A DNA stretch of 64,000 bases, from NCBI GenBank assembly GCA_963693305.1, contig OY855909.1, forward strand, positions 5,783,845 through 5,847,844, written 5' to 3'. This stretch comes from Meandrina meandrites. Taxonomy: Eukaryota; Cnidaria; Anthozoa; Scleractinia; Meandrinidae. The position numbers and the translations under genes were made by a program. Shown piece after piece: positions 36,774 through 48,610 of the stretch. Positions within the stretch are counted from its first letter, which is position 1, and each line of letters starts with the position of its first letter. The notes beneath the pieces were generated by a model. The model searched no databases. It saw only the letters and a list, made by a program, of their open reading frames with translations, and had not been told where the DNA came from.

Positions 36774-36892
36774 TATAGGTTGCATTTGGCAAACATAATT
36801 GGGGCTGTCCCCATAACAATTCTCTTCATGTGACTTTTATAGGTTGGCAAACGTAATTGGGGCTGTCCCCATAACAATTCTCTTCAAGTGAC
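36774..36892. repeat. tandem duplication of about 60 bp
   Basis: Two copies of a unit containing GGGGCTGTCCCCATAACAAT and TCTCTTCA(T/A)GTGAC stand head to tail, differing by a few bases. They lie in the EIF5 5' untranslated intron. Confidence 0.85.
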
Positions 36893-37955
36893 CTACTCAT
36901 TTTTTTTTATCCATTCATCATAAACTGGTTATTGCAATTCGACTAATTTTGTGGGGCATATCCCTTCAACTCAAATCAGTTTGGACTTTTGTCACAAGTT
37001 GTGGTGGCCCCTGAGATTTGCTCACATGAAAGACTTGTTTGTTACAGGGACAAGACACTGGGGATGCTTACCATTTTCACAGTACAACTGGTAGGGCCAA
37101 CAGGGACCCACTGTTGTAAAATGGAACAACATTTTCTGATTAAACTGGCCAATCAAGTGGAACAGACCTTTCCTATCCCTAGTACCCGAAATAAGTAAGG
37201 CACCTAAACAATTTGTCGAAATGGAACAGTTAATTTTGGTCTGACCAGTCAAAGTGGACCACCTCAAGAAGTGGTTCCAAATATTCTGGTCAGACCGAAG
37301 CAAAACAGACTTTTTCATTGACTTCCAACCGACATATCGAAAATTTTGGGTAATGGGAAGCACCCAGGAACTGCCGACCTTTCTCGGAACATGTGACGTG
37401 TATCATGCTATTCCTGTGCATCATTTTCTTCAACAAAGACAATGACATACACTTTCCGTTGTGTGTTTTCACAAACAAAGCCCGCCATTTGTCTGAGCAT
37501 GTTTTAAACAATAAATTGTCCCAATAAAAATACAAAGCACTTGGGATTCACAATAATTTTATCACATAGTGAACGAACAATTTATAAGACTAAAAAAAGC
37601 AAGCTTAAAAAGATATAGAATACCACGAGGTTTTTCAACGTTTTAAGTAAAAAATACATCGCCTTCCTTAAAAAGAGAAATTTAAGAAGAAGAAGTTATT
37701 AGCGGTTATTCTCTTACCTTCAGAGCACAAAAAAGTCATAAATTGCCTTGAGATGACGAAATCGTCGAACTCTCTGCACGAAAATTGCGCGTGAAAACAC
37801 ACGCACTTTATGAGCAAAATTTAGCAAAAAGACCCTGAAAAAATACAAAAACACAAGCGTCACGACATTTTGATGCTAAGAGAACCTGGCTATATTCGTG
37901 TCTGATAAAAAACTGGGCTTTAAATTTGAGAAATCGAAATTTACTCTACACTTAC

Positions 37956-38337
37956 CACGACAAAGATGGCGAGTCTCAGTAATTTTTTAGCTCACGTGAC
38001 TTTTTGTGACGTCGCAACTCATGACCAGTTCCCATTCCTCCTCTTTCGAACTTTTCGTTTCGTGCCCAACTCCCTTGGTTTCTTTCTTTCTTTCGAATTT
38101 CTCTTTTTCATTTGTTTGTACTGATGACATGTTTGTTTATTCGTTGGTCGTGGTTTTCTCGAAGATCATGTCCACTAAAGGTTGAATTATGCTTGTAGTC
38201 CGTCAGAAGAGGGCTTCGAGCTCTTGACTAGGTAGAAAGTTGTTGATCTTTCGCGATCTGAAAGAGCGAAATCGAGGAGTCTTTTGTCTGGTTTGGAAGA
38301 GGAGTAACCTCTGCACAAGCGGTGCTCTTTGAATAGG
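37956..38337. promoter_or_regulatory. shared divergent promoter region of EIF5 (-) and MEN1 (+)
   Basis: The probable non-coding first exon of EIF5 ends at 37956 (minus-strand donor GTAAGTG) and the MEN1 start codon is at 38338. The region has an E-box CACGTG (37993-37998) and a CRE-like TGACGTCGC (38007-38015). No TATA box is obvious. Divergent housekeeping pairs with such short spacing commonly share a TATA-less promoter; shared regulation is inferred. Confidence 0.55.
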
Positions 38338-41300
38338 ATGGAGGCGGACGCCAGTTGTTTTCCCCTGAAAGACATCTCGTCCGTGGTCGAAGTTTTCAAG
38401 GTGGAACTTTCAAAAGTAGAGCCGAACCTGGCGAAATTATCGATCATTTTGGGGTTCTTTGAGACAGCGCTAACTTGCAAAGGATCATCGAATGCCTGTC
38501 CCAGCCTCGATAAAGAAACCTTCGACGCGCTTGGCGGCAAATTTCAGGCCCTCATTCAGAAAGATTTGAACGTGAACAAAGAGCAAAAACCAGCGACAAG
38601 GGAATTCATTGTAGATGTGGCGGATCTCGTGTGGAGTTGTCTTTCAAAGTCTTACTTTAAGGACAAACCTCACATTCAGAATCTCTACAGTTTTCTTACA
38701 GGCAAGTTGCGCTACAATTTAATATCGTTATTTGATTGTAAGCTTTAGGTCTTTGTAGCTTATTAAATCTCTTTAGACCAAGGTGTACACGAGGTTAATA
38801 TATTTGATTTAGCGCTCGTCCTTGCGATTCCTAAATGATCCTTCCTTACTTCACCATCTAAAGAAGTTTGAACTTATATTGTTCAATAGTTTGCAAAATG
38901 AAATAAATCATTCTGACCAAAATTCCAGTTAGACGCTGACATTCATGCAAATATCGCATAGATTTCACGTCTGCAAATTAAACAAAATCAATGATGTTGC
39001 TGACAAGAACTTCATGCTACCATTTCTTATTAACGTGGAACCAAGTTGTTTTGATTTGGTGAAATATATTTACAATGCTGTATTTAGACTTTCTAAAAAT
39101 ATGCTATTATATTCAAATGATACCAAGCTGGCCATAAATTATAGCGTTACTTTGTGTGCTTTGCTAGAACAAAATATGTTGTAGCATTTCATCTCTTGCA
39201 CAAAGATAATGATTAATTCATAAAGTAAATGAACTGCTTTACTTCATCTTTACATCAACTGCAAGATTTCTGAATACATCTTGTACCTTTGAGAAAGGAG
39301 TAAGCTTATACATATGTATATAAAATACACGCTGACCATTTTCAAAAAGATTTGCTTTGTGCAACCCCCCCTCCATGGTTGCATGAATTTCAGTATTGCA
39401 TGTACATTCAGATCCATAAGCAACAGTTTGCAAATGGATTTTTTTTTTGGTGGGGAGAGAGGTGGGGGGGGGGGGGGGGTGGTAGGGAGTTATAATAAAA
39501 ATAATGTGAGGGAATGATTTTGAAGAAAAAGGGCAATTTTGGGGAGTGTCTCAACCATTTTTGCAAGTGGCTGTACTGTAGGTATTGTAAGTCAAATAGC
39601 CAGATCCGTGTTTCAACATAAATATGGTATGACAGTAAATTTCCTAACGTACAATGGCCTCCTTGCCGCAATCCCTGAGGTACGGAAAAGATCTGTGATG
39701 ATGATGACTGCAAAGACCTTCTTCCTGCGAATGTCACTGCTAAATCTGCTCGTGTACTGCCTGTTTTTAAAGTTTTAAAAGCTCCAAATGTAGAAACTAA
39801 GCTAATTGAAAAACATCTTCCTATTAAAGCCATTTATGAATTGCCTTTCAAGGTTACAATAGAAAATAGCAGTGACATTTGCCAGCATACCGTACATACG
39901 TGGTGCCTCGGACAGGGTTGGTCGCACGCTTCGAAAGTTTAACATTCGCCCGGCTTTCAAACCATGCCAAACGCTAAGCCAGATCTTCAAGAAACCAAAA
40001 GATCGGTCACAAGACCACCAAAGAAGGGGAATCGTTTACAAGGTCCGATGTAATGACTGCGCGTTCACTTACATTGGAGAAAGTAAGCACTCCTGGAGCT
40101 CACGTGGAGCCGAACACGATCCCGGCCGCACTTGTAATGGAGAGTCAGCAATTAAACAACACGCGGAATCAACCGAGCATGATATCCACCCAAGAAATGC
40201 CACGATCCTTGAACGAGGAATCTCAAGTTACACCAAGAGACTGTTCCTAGAGTCGTGGCACTCTACGGTGGATTCCAACGCGGTTAACGAAAGCAAACCC
40301 CTTCCGCGCGCTTACACTCCACTGTTAAAAAAAAAAATTAAAGATTGGATGGCGTAGTCAAACATCTAAGCGCGTGCTAATTTTTTAACGAACGCAATTT
40401 TTTACTCTGATGAAGGTGGACAGAGGCCACCGAAAATTTAGTTTTAAAAAAACCTAGATCGGATGAATCATTCTAGTGAAAAAGAAAATAAACTGATATG
40501 TTTTCAATACAAGGCCATACATAACATTCTACCCACCAACAGCAGACTTCATATAGCCTGCGTGCGGACGTCTCCTATTTCCTTGCTTCTCAGAGAAGCA
40601 AGGAAATAGGAGACGTTTGCACGCAGGCTAACTTCATAAAATGAAATTGAAAATTTCTCCCAGTTGCGATTGTTGTAGCTCTCCATATGAAACTTTATCT
40701 CATCTGCTTTATGAGTGTTCGATGGTACAACATTCTGGCAAAAAGTTATTGCGTGGTGGAATAAAAAATGATCAGAAAATGTTACCTCAATTGATACAGA
40801 TATTTTATACGGCTATAAACCAGAATCAAGCAGTTTTGATGAAGACCTGGAATTATGGTGCCCAAGAAACTTGAAAGCAACTCGCATACGATCGAAATTC
40901 GCAACTTATGAACTTAGCTGCACGTGAAATTCACAACTTCATTTCGAAGTTCACGATTTGATTAACAACTACGTAATGAAATTCCAAAGCTCATAGTGAA
41001 CTTCGGGAATTGCAGGAGAACTTTGAAAACTGTTTGTCAAAAGTTTTGAATTTAAATCAAGGGACCTGGGTTAGAGCCCTGGCTGAGGACACTGTTTTAT
41101 GTTCTTGGGTGCCCTCGTTGCTGTGCAGCTTGGAGCTGTGTGGAGTTCTAAGAACACTTGCCACTATACCCAGAATTCTGGAGCTCTAAACTTCTTTGGG
41201 ACCCTACAGGCTAGACAATTACCTCGCATGATGCTTCCATGTCCTAAGCATGGAAGTTTGCAGGTTGATCATGAGTTCTAGATGCTTATCTTGTGGTTGA

Positions 41301-44300
41301 AGAACTGGGCAAAGAAATAGACATGTTTAGTTACTTAGGCCAAATCACAGCTCTCTTATAATAACCTTATTTTTCTTTTAATGTACAGGAAATCGACTGG
41401 ACTGCTTTGGTGTTGCTTTTACTGTGGTGGCAGTTTGTCAAGCACTGGGCTTTAACGACGTTCACTTAGCGCTGTCTGAAGACCATGCCTGGGTGGTGTT
41501 TGGTCAGAATGGCACAGAGACGGCAGAGGTTACCTGGCATGGCAAGGGTAATGAGGATAAACGAGGCCGACCTGTTGACTTTGATGAGACCACTGCACAG
41601 AGCTGGTTATATCTCAGTGGTTACCCTGTGAAATGTACGAGGCATATGGAGGTCGCATCTATGGTATCCTCCATTAATCCAACCATCACGAATACAAGCG
41701 ACAGCGTGGAATTGGCTAATCTGCAGCAGGTATTCCATAAACCAAGTCATTGTTAAATCAACTATGATTCAGAACAGAATTTTCAGTGTTTCATAGAACT
41801 ACCTGTAATTCAAAGGAAAGCAAAATAATGGGGATAGTGGAAAAATATTATTTCTCACAACAGAGCTTTAATTGGAACTTTTCTTCAAAAAGATCAAAAC
41901 CTAATCAAATTGAAAAAATAAAATACAGTTATCTTGATTAGTTAGTGTATCTATACAGCTATCAAAAAACTAATGTCAAATATTTTGTTGTTGTGGTAAT
42001 ATTTTTGACAAAAAAAATTAAAGCCATTTCAATGATTTTTGTTGTGTACTTTTTTCAACAGCAACTTTTGTGGTTACTTTATGACCAAGGCCACCTGAAA
42101 AGGTACTAACAACAATACAATGATAACATTATTACCTTAGTAAGCAATTGAATAGTGTGTAACCCATATGTCTACATTATGTACTTCCTGATCAAAATTT
42201 GGATTCCAAGTTAGAAAGTAATAGGTGTATTCGTATGGGTAATCAAAATGGTGACGAGTGAAATTAGGAAATAATTTCACGCGCGTTTTGTCAAAATTCT
42301 AATAATTTCCCGAGCCTTCAGGCAAGGGAAATTATTAGAATTTTGACAAAACGCAAGTGAAATTATTTCCTAATTTCACGAGTATACCATTTGGTTACCT
42401 TTTAATATCATGGGTGACAAATTACGCTTACAATCGTAGTTTCGTAACTTGTTTATTGTATCGTCATGAGCAAACCGGCTCGTAACGATGCCCGTGTAAA
42501 ATGCTCAAAATTCTGCTCAATGCCATTCATGTTATCGCTAAAAGTTTATAACACGACCAAACAAACTGGCCAAGGTGAAATTCAAGCGAAAATGTGCAAA
42601 GTTTAAGCTTTACGATCATCTTTTAAAAGCCTGTACGTCATCTTGCCACTGAGACATTGAAACGTTGCCATGGCAATTTTATAATTTCACATTTGAAATT
42701 ATAAATTAGCGCTGAAATTTCGCACCAAAATTAAGGAGTAATTTGTCACCCATGATATTAAATGCTTAATTGACATTTTCGTAACTCCAGAAAAGTATTA
42801 GCAGTGTACACATAAAAAAAAAACATAAGAAAGCAAAAAGGCTTGATTGTAATTCCAAAATGTTATAATACTGCGCCTGCCAAAGAAAACGGTGTCCAGT
42901 CACTTCGCTCCATGGTCATACTGCTCCCAGTTAGATCCCTCCCAGCCAAAGTCAGATCACTCCATCGAAAAAGTCACATCGCTCCCAGAATATTCACCTG
43001 GTATATTTCTCGTTCTTTAAGCATGAGAAAAGTGTGACTTGGTTGGGAGCGATATGACTTTAGGGTTGGGAGAGATCTAACTGGGAGTGATCTGACCATG
43101 GAGGGAAGTGACCGCAATTCAAGAAAACTAGTGCTTTCAATAAGACCTGGCACCTGCTGGAGTTCCAGTGGGTATTTTGAGGTGAATCACCGAGGTGTTT
43201 ACACCTGTTCTTGGACAGGTGCTGCACAAGGACAGCCACCTACTTAACCCTTTAAGCCTCAATATCAACATACAAATTCTCCTGACTGATCTCAATACAT
43301 TTCTTATTGTTTAACTTGGGAGAATTTGTTACAAGATCAAAGCAATTTCCCTTTAGTGATCATTTTATTAATTCTCATAACCTTTTCTCTTGAGGAAGTA
43401 TTGATTTTGTGAGAAGAAATTTGATGTTGGTCACTCTTGGGACTTAAAGGGTTAAAATCTTATTGAATGCACTGGAAAACAGCTAGACAGCATTCTGCCT
43501 GTCTTTAATCCTGTGCATGAAAGACGTCTGAGACTCAGTTAGCCCCATCAGGTAGAAATTCCATACAGACGGCGTAATTCTACAGAGGCATGTGGAGTCT
43601 TTGGTTGGTTGTAGATCTCTGAAATTCAAACCTCAATCAACAGTTTACATTTTTAGCTGCTGTCAATCATCTAAACAGACCTCTCAGAAAACAGAAGTTC
43701 ACTTCAGCCGGGTCAAGAGGTCACGTCTGTCAGTTGTCATATTTCAGTCCATTTTGCTTGTTTCTGTTTTTCAAGGTTCGTTAGTTGTCGCCATAATTCT
43801 GATTGACGGCAGCCAAAAACACAATGGTTAGTTGGGTTTTGAACTTCAGAGTTTGCATGTTATTGGAAGATGCATAACAACCAATCACAGAGTCTAAACG
43901 AAGCTTCTTCATCAGTTCGTAGAAAATTTACCAGGCTGAATTGGAGATTTTTTTTTTGGGGGGGGGGGGGGTGGTGGGGGGGTGGAGGTAGTGTGTGAAA
44001 GGGAGACATGTGACTACAGGCTACAGGTGTGTATTATAGATTTTGAAAACTTTTTTGATAGATATCCCTTAGCCTTGGGGAATCTTGGTGACTTGCAAGA
44101 AATATCACTGACTCCTGGCCGTCCATCTGCAGAGGAGATTCTCAAAGAAGGTATCAAAGTGAACCAAACGTTATACAGAGACCAGCATATCTATCCATAC
44201 ACGTACCTTGGTGGGTATTACTACCGACAGAAGCAGTATTTGAAGGCCATTGACTGCTGGGTGAAGGCTGCATATGTTGCTGGAAAGTAAGTAATTCTAG

Positions 44301-45839
44301 GAATATAGACTGACTTTCTTGGTGACTGTGAAACTACTGCTGAACAGTGGGTTAATATTTCCAGATTTTACAAGTGGTACTAACATTATTTTTCAGGGCA
44401 AAAAACTTGCACTTGTCTGCCTACCCAAGGCAAGTTTCAGGAGAAAGTTTTTTTTATTGATTTCTGAGTTGCCCAAGAATGTGTAAACTTCATAAACTAA
44501 CTTGTTTTCTGCAATTTCTATAAACTTACCCATTTTTGGAACTGTTTTGTTGAAGACTAGTAACCACATTCCATATTATTTTGGAAAGTGACTAATGATG
44601 TTAACACAATCTTGTTCATGGCCACAAGTTAAAAAAAAGCAAGTGTGTAACTTTTGTAACCAATACATTTTTTAGTAAATTATTCATTTTTTAAATTTTA
44701 ATTTCTTTTTTTGGATGAGTTTATTTCACTTTCGGACAACCAAAATCTGAGTGGCACTTGTCGAATGGACAAAGTGGAGGGGGAAAACGTTTTTTTTTTT
44801 TGTGCTGGAATTACTGTAACAAGATTACAATGTACTCGAAACAAAATGATGCCATTCATCATGTCAAGTAGGCAGGCAATGGGGGAGATATGTTACAATG
44901 GGATACGTGATTACTCTATGAATTAATTCAAAGAGCACTGAGCACATGTACTAATACATTCATGTTTTATTGTTAACGTAGGTCATGTCAGAAGTGGCAA
45001 CTGTGTTTGTTATGGGTCGTTATCCGTCATCGCCTCTGTGTGCTTTGCTTGCCCTTTATTTTTTTGAAGTCTTGTTTTTAAATGTTGTTGCTTTACTGTG
45101 CTGTAGGTACAACTATTCAAAAGGAGATGAGGAGATGTTCAAAGAACTGTATGAAATAGCTAATGACTATATCCCAAACATCCTCAAAAGAACATCTTCA
45201 GCTTCAGCCAACAGTGAAAATGATGCTGCTACCAGGAACCCCAACCTTGCAGACGACCCAAGCTTTTTTGCACTTGTTCTCCAATTTTATGATGGTGTTT
45301 GCTTATGGGAGGAAGGGAGTCACACTCCTGTGTTGCATGCTGACTGGGCCAAAAAGCTTGTACAGTCTATTTCAAGATTCACGCCAAGTTGTAGATCTGC
45401 ATTGTCATCTTCACGAGCAGGGACTTTTGCACCAAAGCCAGACCCCATAAAAAATGACTTGCCTGAGCTAAAAGCACCTGTTAGTGAAGCTGCTGCTTCG
45501 TCTTCCAATGACAAGCTTGAAAATAGCAACTCGGCATCCCCAGGTGTAGAAAACTCTAAAGAACAAGTGGTGCTTAATCTTAGAAGTGAAAAAATGAGAG
45601 GGATGAGAGATTTACTGACGACAAGTGGCAAAATTAACACCAGCGCAATCAAGCTCCAACTAACAGCACAATCCCAAGTGAGCGTCCCAAAGAGTAGAAG
45701 AAGATCATCATTTAAGACAGATGACTATGTTTATGACTTTGGCGAGGAAGCTGAAGGTGATGAAGAAGAAGATGAAGAAGAAGAAGAGAGGAGGCCCAGA
45801 AAAGCGATGAAACCAGATTGGGACTTTGTAGCATACTGA
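38338..45839 (+). CDS. menin
   Basis: Exons 38338-38701, 41389-41729, 42062-42102, 44062-44286 and 45107-45839 join in frame to 567 residues (human about 610). Menin is a nuclear scaffold that tethers MLL/KMT2 methyltransferases and LEDGF to chromatin and binds JunD. Conserved blocks in order: [13 protein letters not shown] near the N-terminus; [16 protein letters not shown] close to the exon 1/2 junction; [20 protein letters not shown] then [81 protein letters not shown]; and the C-terminal [13 protein letters not shown] plus [13 protein letters not shown]. The disordered segment is shorter than in vertebrates, and the tail is acidic (EEDEEEEE). Intron 1 appears to start with GC instead of GT and contains retroelement fragments. 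The start is the first in-frame Met of the frame. Confidence 0.95.
39461..39482. repeat. poly-G tract in MEN1 intron 1
   Basis: Run of about 16 G flanked by G-rich sequence; similar runs occur at 19340, 23607 and 43952. Candidate G-quadruplex former and prone to length errors. Confidence 0.7.
39680..40357 (+). pseudogene. Penelope-like element fragment with GIY-YIG domain
   Basis: The continuous frame at 39872-40357 reads [20 protein letters not shown] and [10 protein letters not shown] before the GIY-YIG motif ([20 protein letters not shown]). It continues with [32 protein letters not shown] and PRAYTPLL. This is the linker, nuclease and C-terminus typical of Penelope-like polyproteins. Upstream sequence (about 39680-39860) also looks protein-coding in another frame, but I do not recognise it. 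Reverse transcriptase motifs are absent. It is a 5'-truncated retroelement remnant lying in MEN1 intron 1, same strand as the gene. Confidence 0.8.
40485..40876 (+). pseudogene. non-LTR retrotransposon (LINE) 3' coding fragment
   Basis: Before and after the small insertion at 40554-40630 one frame reads [16 protein letters not shown] and [13 protein letters not shown], then [13 protein letters not shown]. The C-x2-C ... H-x4-C arrangement is the zinc-binding motif at the end of LINE reverse transcriptase proteins (zf-RVT). The frame ends at about 40874 (GAQET). Only this tail is present, as expected for a 5'-truncated LINE. Adjacent to, and possibly overlapping, the Penelope-like fragment. 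Confidence 0.75.
40554..40630. mobile_element. 77-bp palindromic hAT-like micro-element with 8-bp target duplication
   Basis: The sequence starts TAGCCTGCGTGC and ends GCACGCAGGCTA and is almost wholly self-complementary (two mismatches at most). ACTTCATA flanks it on both sides (40546-40553 and 40631-40638). An 8-bp duplication with TAG...CTA ends suits the hAT superfamily. It interrupts the LINE fragment, so it is younger than that insertion. Confidence 0.88.
42255..42382. repeat. fold-back repeat with about 57-bp arms
   Basis: Arms at 42255-42312 and 42326-42382 are reverse complements with a few mismatches (GTGAAATTAGGAAATAATTT). MEN1 intron 3. Confidence 0.85.
42402..42763. mobile_element. 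362-bp MITE
   Basis: Terminal inverted repeats TTTAATATCATGGGTGACAA and complement, extended by AATTACxCxTTA. It lies 20 bp from the preceding fold-back repeat, in MEN1 intron 3. Confidence 0.8.
42899..43111. mobile_element. fold-back element with about 50-bp arms
   Basis: The left arm GTCACTTCGCTCCATGGTCA ... CTCCCAG(TTAGATC) pairs with the right arm ending TGACCATGGAGGGAAGTGAC. The body repeats GCTCCCA / TGGGAGC. MEN1 intron 3. Confidence 0.8.
43952..43984. repeat. poly-G tract
   Basis: G-rich run with TGG interruptions about 80 bp before MEN1 exon 4. Confidence 0.8.
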
Positions 45840-48475
45840 TTTATTGTAGTCATACATGTAGCTTATTGTAATTCATGGTAAAGCAAATGCCTTTTTTGAA
45901 AAGGTGTAGAATATCAGAATCAAAAATGGGGTATTAATGTATTTTCTTGATATATACCGATACTAGTATCACCTCAGCATTTATTTCAAACTTGACTGGA
46001 TAAACCTAGTGTTTGTTTGTCTCCTGCAGTTTATCACACCTTGTGTTTGTTAAATAAGGGTTTTATACCTGCAGGATGTTAATAAATAATGAAGATGATC
46101 TTTTTCAACAACATGGGTTTGATTCGCGTCGGGGACTCAGAAGTTTTCTTTGTCCCATGCTTGTGTCATTGTTGAAAAAGATCATCTTCATTATTTATCA
46201 CCGAGCTTAAAATTTAACATCTTTATTATTTACTATTAATAAATACTTGAGAGGTTTATTTACAACTCCAACTTGGAGAACTGGCATTTATTCAAGGCCT
46301 GCCCAGCATTTAATTAAGAATAAAACGGTATTCAGCTTATAGTCTAACAAGTCGAGTTCAAGTCAAGCCTATCTAGAACAAAAAAAATAAGAAACATTGT
46401 TGAAAGATTGATTTCATTACTGGTTTGAAATCTCCAATCTTTGGACGATGATTTTAGAATAACATGCCCACATTCGTTGAATATTCAGTGAATTTTATGA
46501 CTGATTGTTGGGTTTGACTTGCTTCATGTTGGAGGGGATTGCTGTTGTTTTATTGTCTCTATATTGGACTTTGGAGCAAGAGGTCATGGTAAGAGTGCTG
46601 GCTGGCTGGGGTCACTGTGAACATGTGTTTTGGGGTAAGCAACCGTGCATCTCCACTCGAACAACAACAAAAATGCTGAAATGTATAGTGACTGAGTAGG
46701 GAAGAGTGGAGGTCTTGTTATGGTGTGGGGGATAGACTATAGTTAGGTTTTAGCATAATTATAATAATATAGCATAGTAATTTTAACATCTTTCACTCAT
46801 CACCATTTTATGTGCACATACAGGGAATAGCTAGGATGGGCTTTAAGTTGGTCATGAGTATTTTAATGTTATTTTTGACATGATTATTGTATAATTTTAC
46901 ATTCAATATCGGTAGTTTATTTTCCTTATTGCAATTTACTTTGAAAATGTTCCACTGTAATGCATTAATTGTTTACTAAGTTTTTGGCCAGTATTTCAGA
47001 AGTGCTGGTCAAATCTTAGGTACATTTTACTACACATAAAATTGTCTTTGTTACCAGGTATAATTTTATTTGTACATATAGCGACTGGTCTCAAGATTTG
47101 ATTATTACTTACATAAAATATGTATCTTTATTATCAGGGGGGCAGCTAAAAAGAAATTTGGCTGCTAAGTTATATCGAGTGGAAAGCAAACCTGCTGTTG
47201 ATCATAGCTTTTAAAACTTTATATTATTGTCTTTGTTTGGTGTGCTAACATCGCTTACATTTACATGTACTTTTAGTTACCTAGCTAGTGGTGAGGGTTT
47301 TTAGCCAATGGGTGTTAAACAGTTTGCACATCTGCCTTTTTCAATGAAAACTCTTTCTCTTTTGGGATTCTGGTAGTCTGTGTTGGTCTGTGGGATCTAG
47401 CACTAAACCTTTTATTATCAGCTTCCATATCACAGCTTCAATGTATACTAAGGCAGTTGAATAAGTTTGTCTGCATTTTTTCAGTGAGGGGTGACTGATA
47501 CCTAGAAATAAGCATTGCTTACCAGTCTGTACTATCACCTCTACTTCCTCTCGGCTTTTGGTGACAGCAAGCACATGGGGTTACCCTGTCTTGTCAGCCT
47601 TGTCAGTCACAAAAAGGTGGAAGTGTAAACTGAGTGTCGGAAATAAAACAAGCACAATCAAAATATCAAATTTTAATTTGCGGTAATTAAGGTAGCCATT
47701 TTAGAGATCACTACAATCTCCAATTCTCTATTTAATGTGTTCACTACAGTCAGTGTAATGTAACTGGTAGGGGTTAGCCATATTCCAGGCTTTTCCAGAC
47801 TGTTTTGTATTGTATGAAGTTTTGCTATGCGTTTGATCTTTAAGGACTAGAGAGAACATTGAACTCAGTATTTTCTGTAATTTATCTAATACATACATTT
47901 ACATCTTCACCCATTTCTTAAGGTTTTAAAAAATAGGTAGAAAACAACTTCAACGACAACAAAAGTAATGTTTAAAGTTATAGTCAAAGGAAAAATGTAA
48001 AACAGACTGCACATGTAGCGTGTGATTAATGGCGAACATCATTGGGCAATTCCAAATAGGGCAACTACAAGGTTGCAAGATTTTATAATGTGATCTGTCA
48101 ATCATTGTATATTTCTTGTCATTAACCACTGATAGCATAGCTACACTGTACCAACTATTAAACATGAAATGTCATGGGTATTAACATATGCGGAAACATT
48201 TTACAGTGTGACTGTTTTTTAAATAAAAATGAAACTATATTATATCCATGTGGTGCCTGGCTTATACAATGTGTTGCCCCGGGGGTACCACTCTAAGGGG
48301 TATAGTTTTTAAGTAGTTTAGTTTAAGAGGAGGGAGGGATAGGGATGGGAGACCAGGGGGAATAGGGGACGGGAGGAGAGGGGGCAGAAAGCAGGATTCC
48401 TAACCTGGGAACTGGGAGAAATTCGTCAGAAAATTTTGTATCATTGCATAACCTAGTAAATGGCCTAGCTCGCCA
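45840..48475. other. MEN1 3' region and intergenic DNA
   Basis: Contains candidate MEN1 poly(A) signals (AATAAA near 46080 and 46319) and a SINE remnant at 46085-46202. The remainder, 46.2-48.4 kb, is AT-rich and I see no gene in it. Confidence 0.45.
46085..46202 (+). repeat. rearranged tRNA-SINE remnant with inverted tail copies
   Basis: The middle holds a SINE fragment: B-box-like GGTTTGATTCGCGTC, GGGGACTCAGAA and the tail TTTGTCCCATGCTTGTGTCA. On both sides lies the same SINE tail end, AAGATGATCTTTTTCAACAA at the left and its reverse complement at the right. The tail motif is therefore present in both orientations, which a simple SINE insertion would not give. Confidence 0.75.
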
Positions 48476-48610
48476 AGAGTCTCTTGTAGCTCAGTGGTCA
48501 GAGTGCCCAATCGACATCTGGGAGGGCATGGGTTTGATTCCTGTTGGGGACTCAGATTTTATCTTTGTCCAATGCCCCTGTCAAATGGACATTTCATTTT
48601 TATCAATGCA
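48476..48610 (+). repeat. tRNA-derived SINE
   Basis: The head is tRNA-like: A box TAGCTCAGTGGTCAGAG, B box GGTTTGATTCC, and GAGTC/GACTC ends that could pair as an acceptor stem. The diverged tail (TTTATCTTTGTCCAATGCCC) matches the tails of the other copies at 46.1, 56.8 and 57.1 kb. A tRNA gene is less likely because the tail is shared. Confidence 0.75.

Noticed and set aside
38187..38540. Minus-strand protein gene in the MEN1 5' region
   Set aside because: It is the complement of menin exon 1, which is strongly recognisable on the plus strand.
44985..45106. N-terminal extension of the last menin exon, seen as one long open frame from 44985
   Set aside because: The segment before the acceptor at 45107 is intron read-through; the menin frame joins exon 4 exactly at 45107.
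48476..48550. Functional tRNA gene
   Set aside because: A and B boxes are present, but the same head and a common non-tRNA tail recur at three other sites, the arms pair poorly, and this fits a SINE better.
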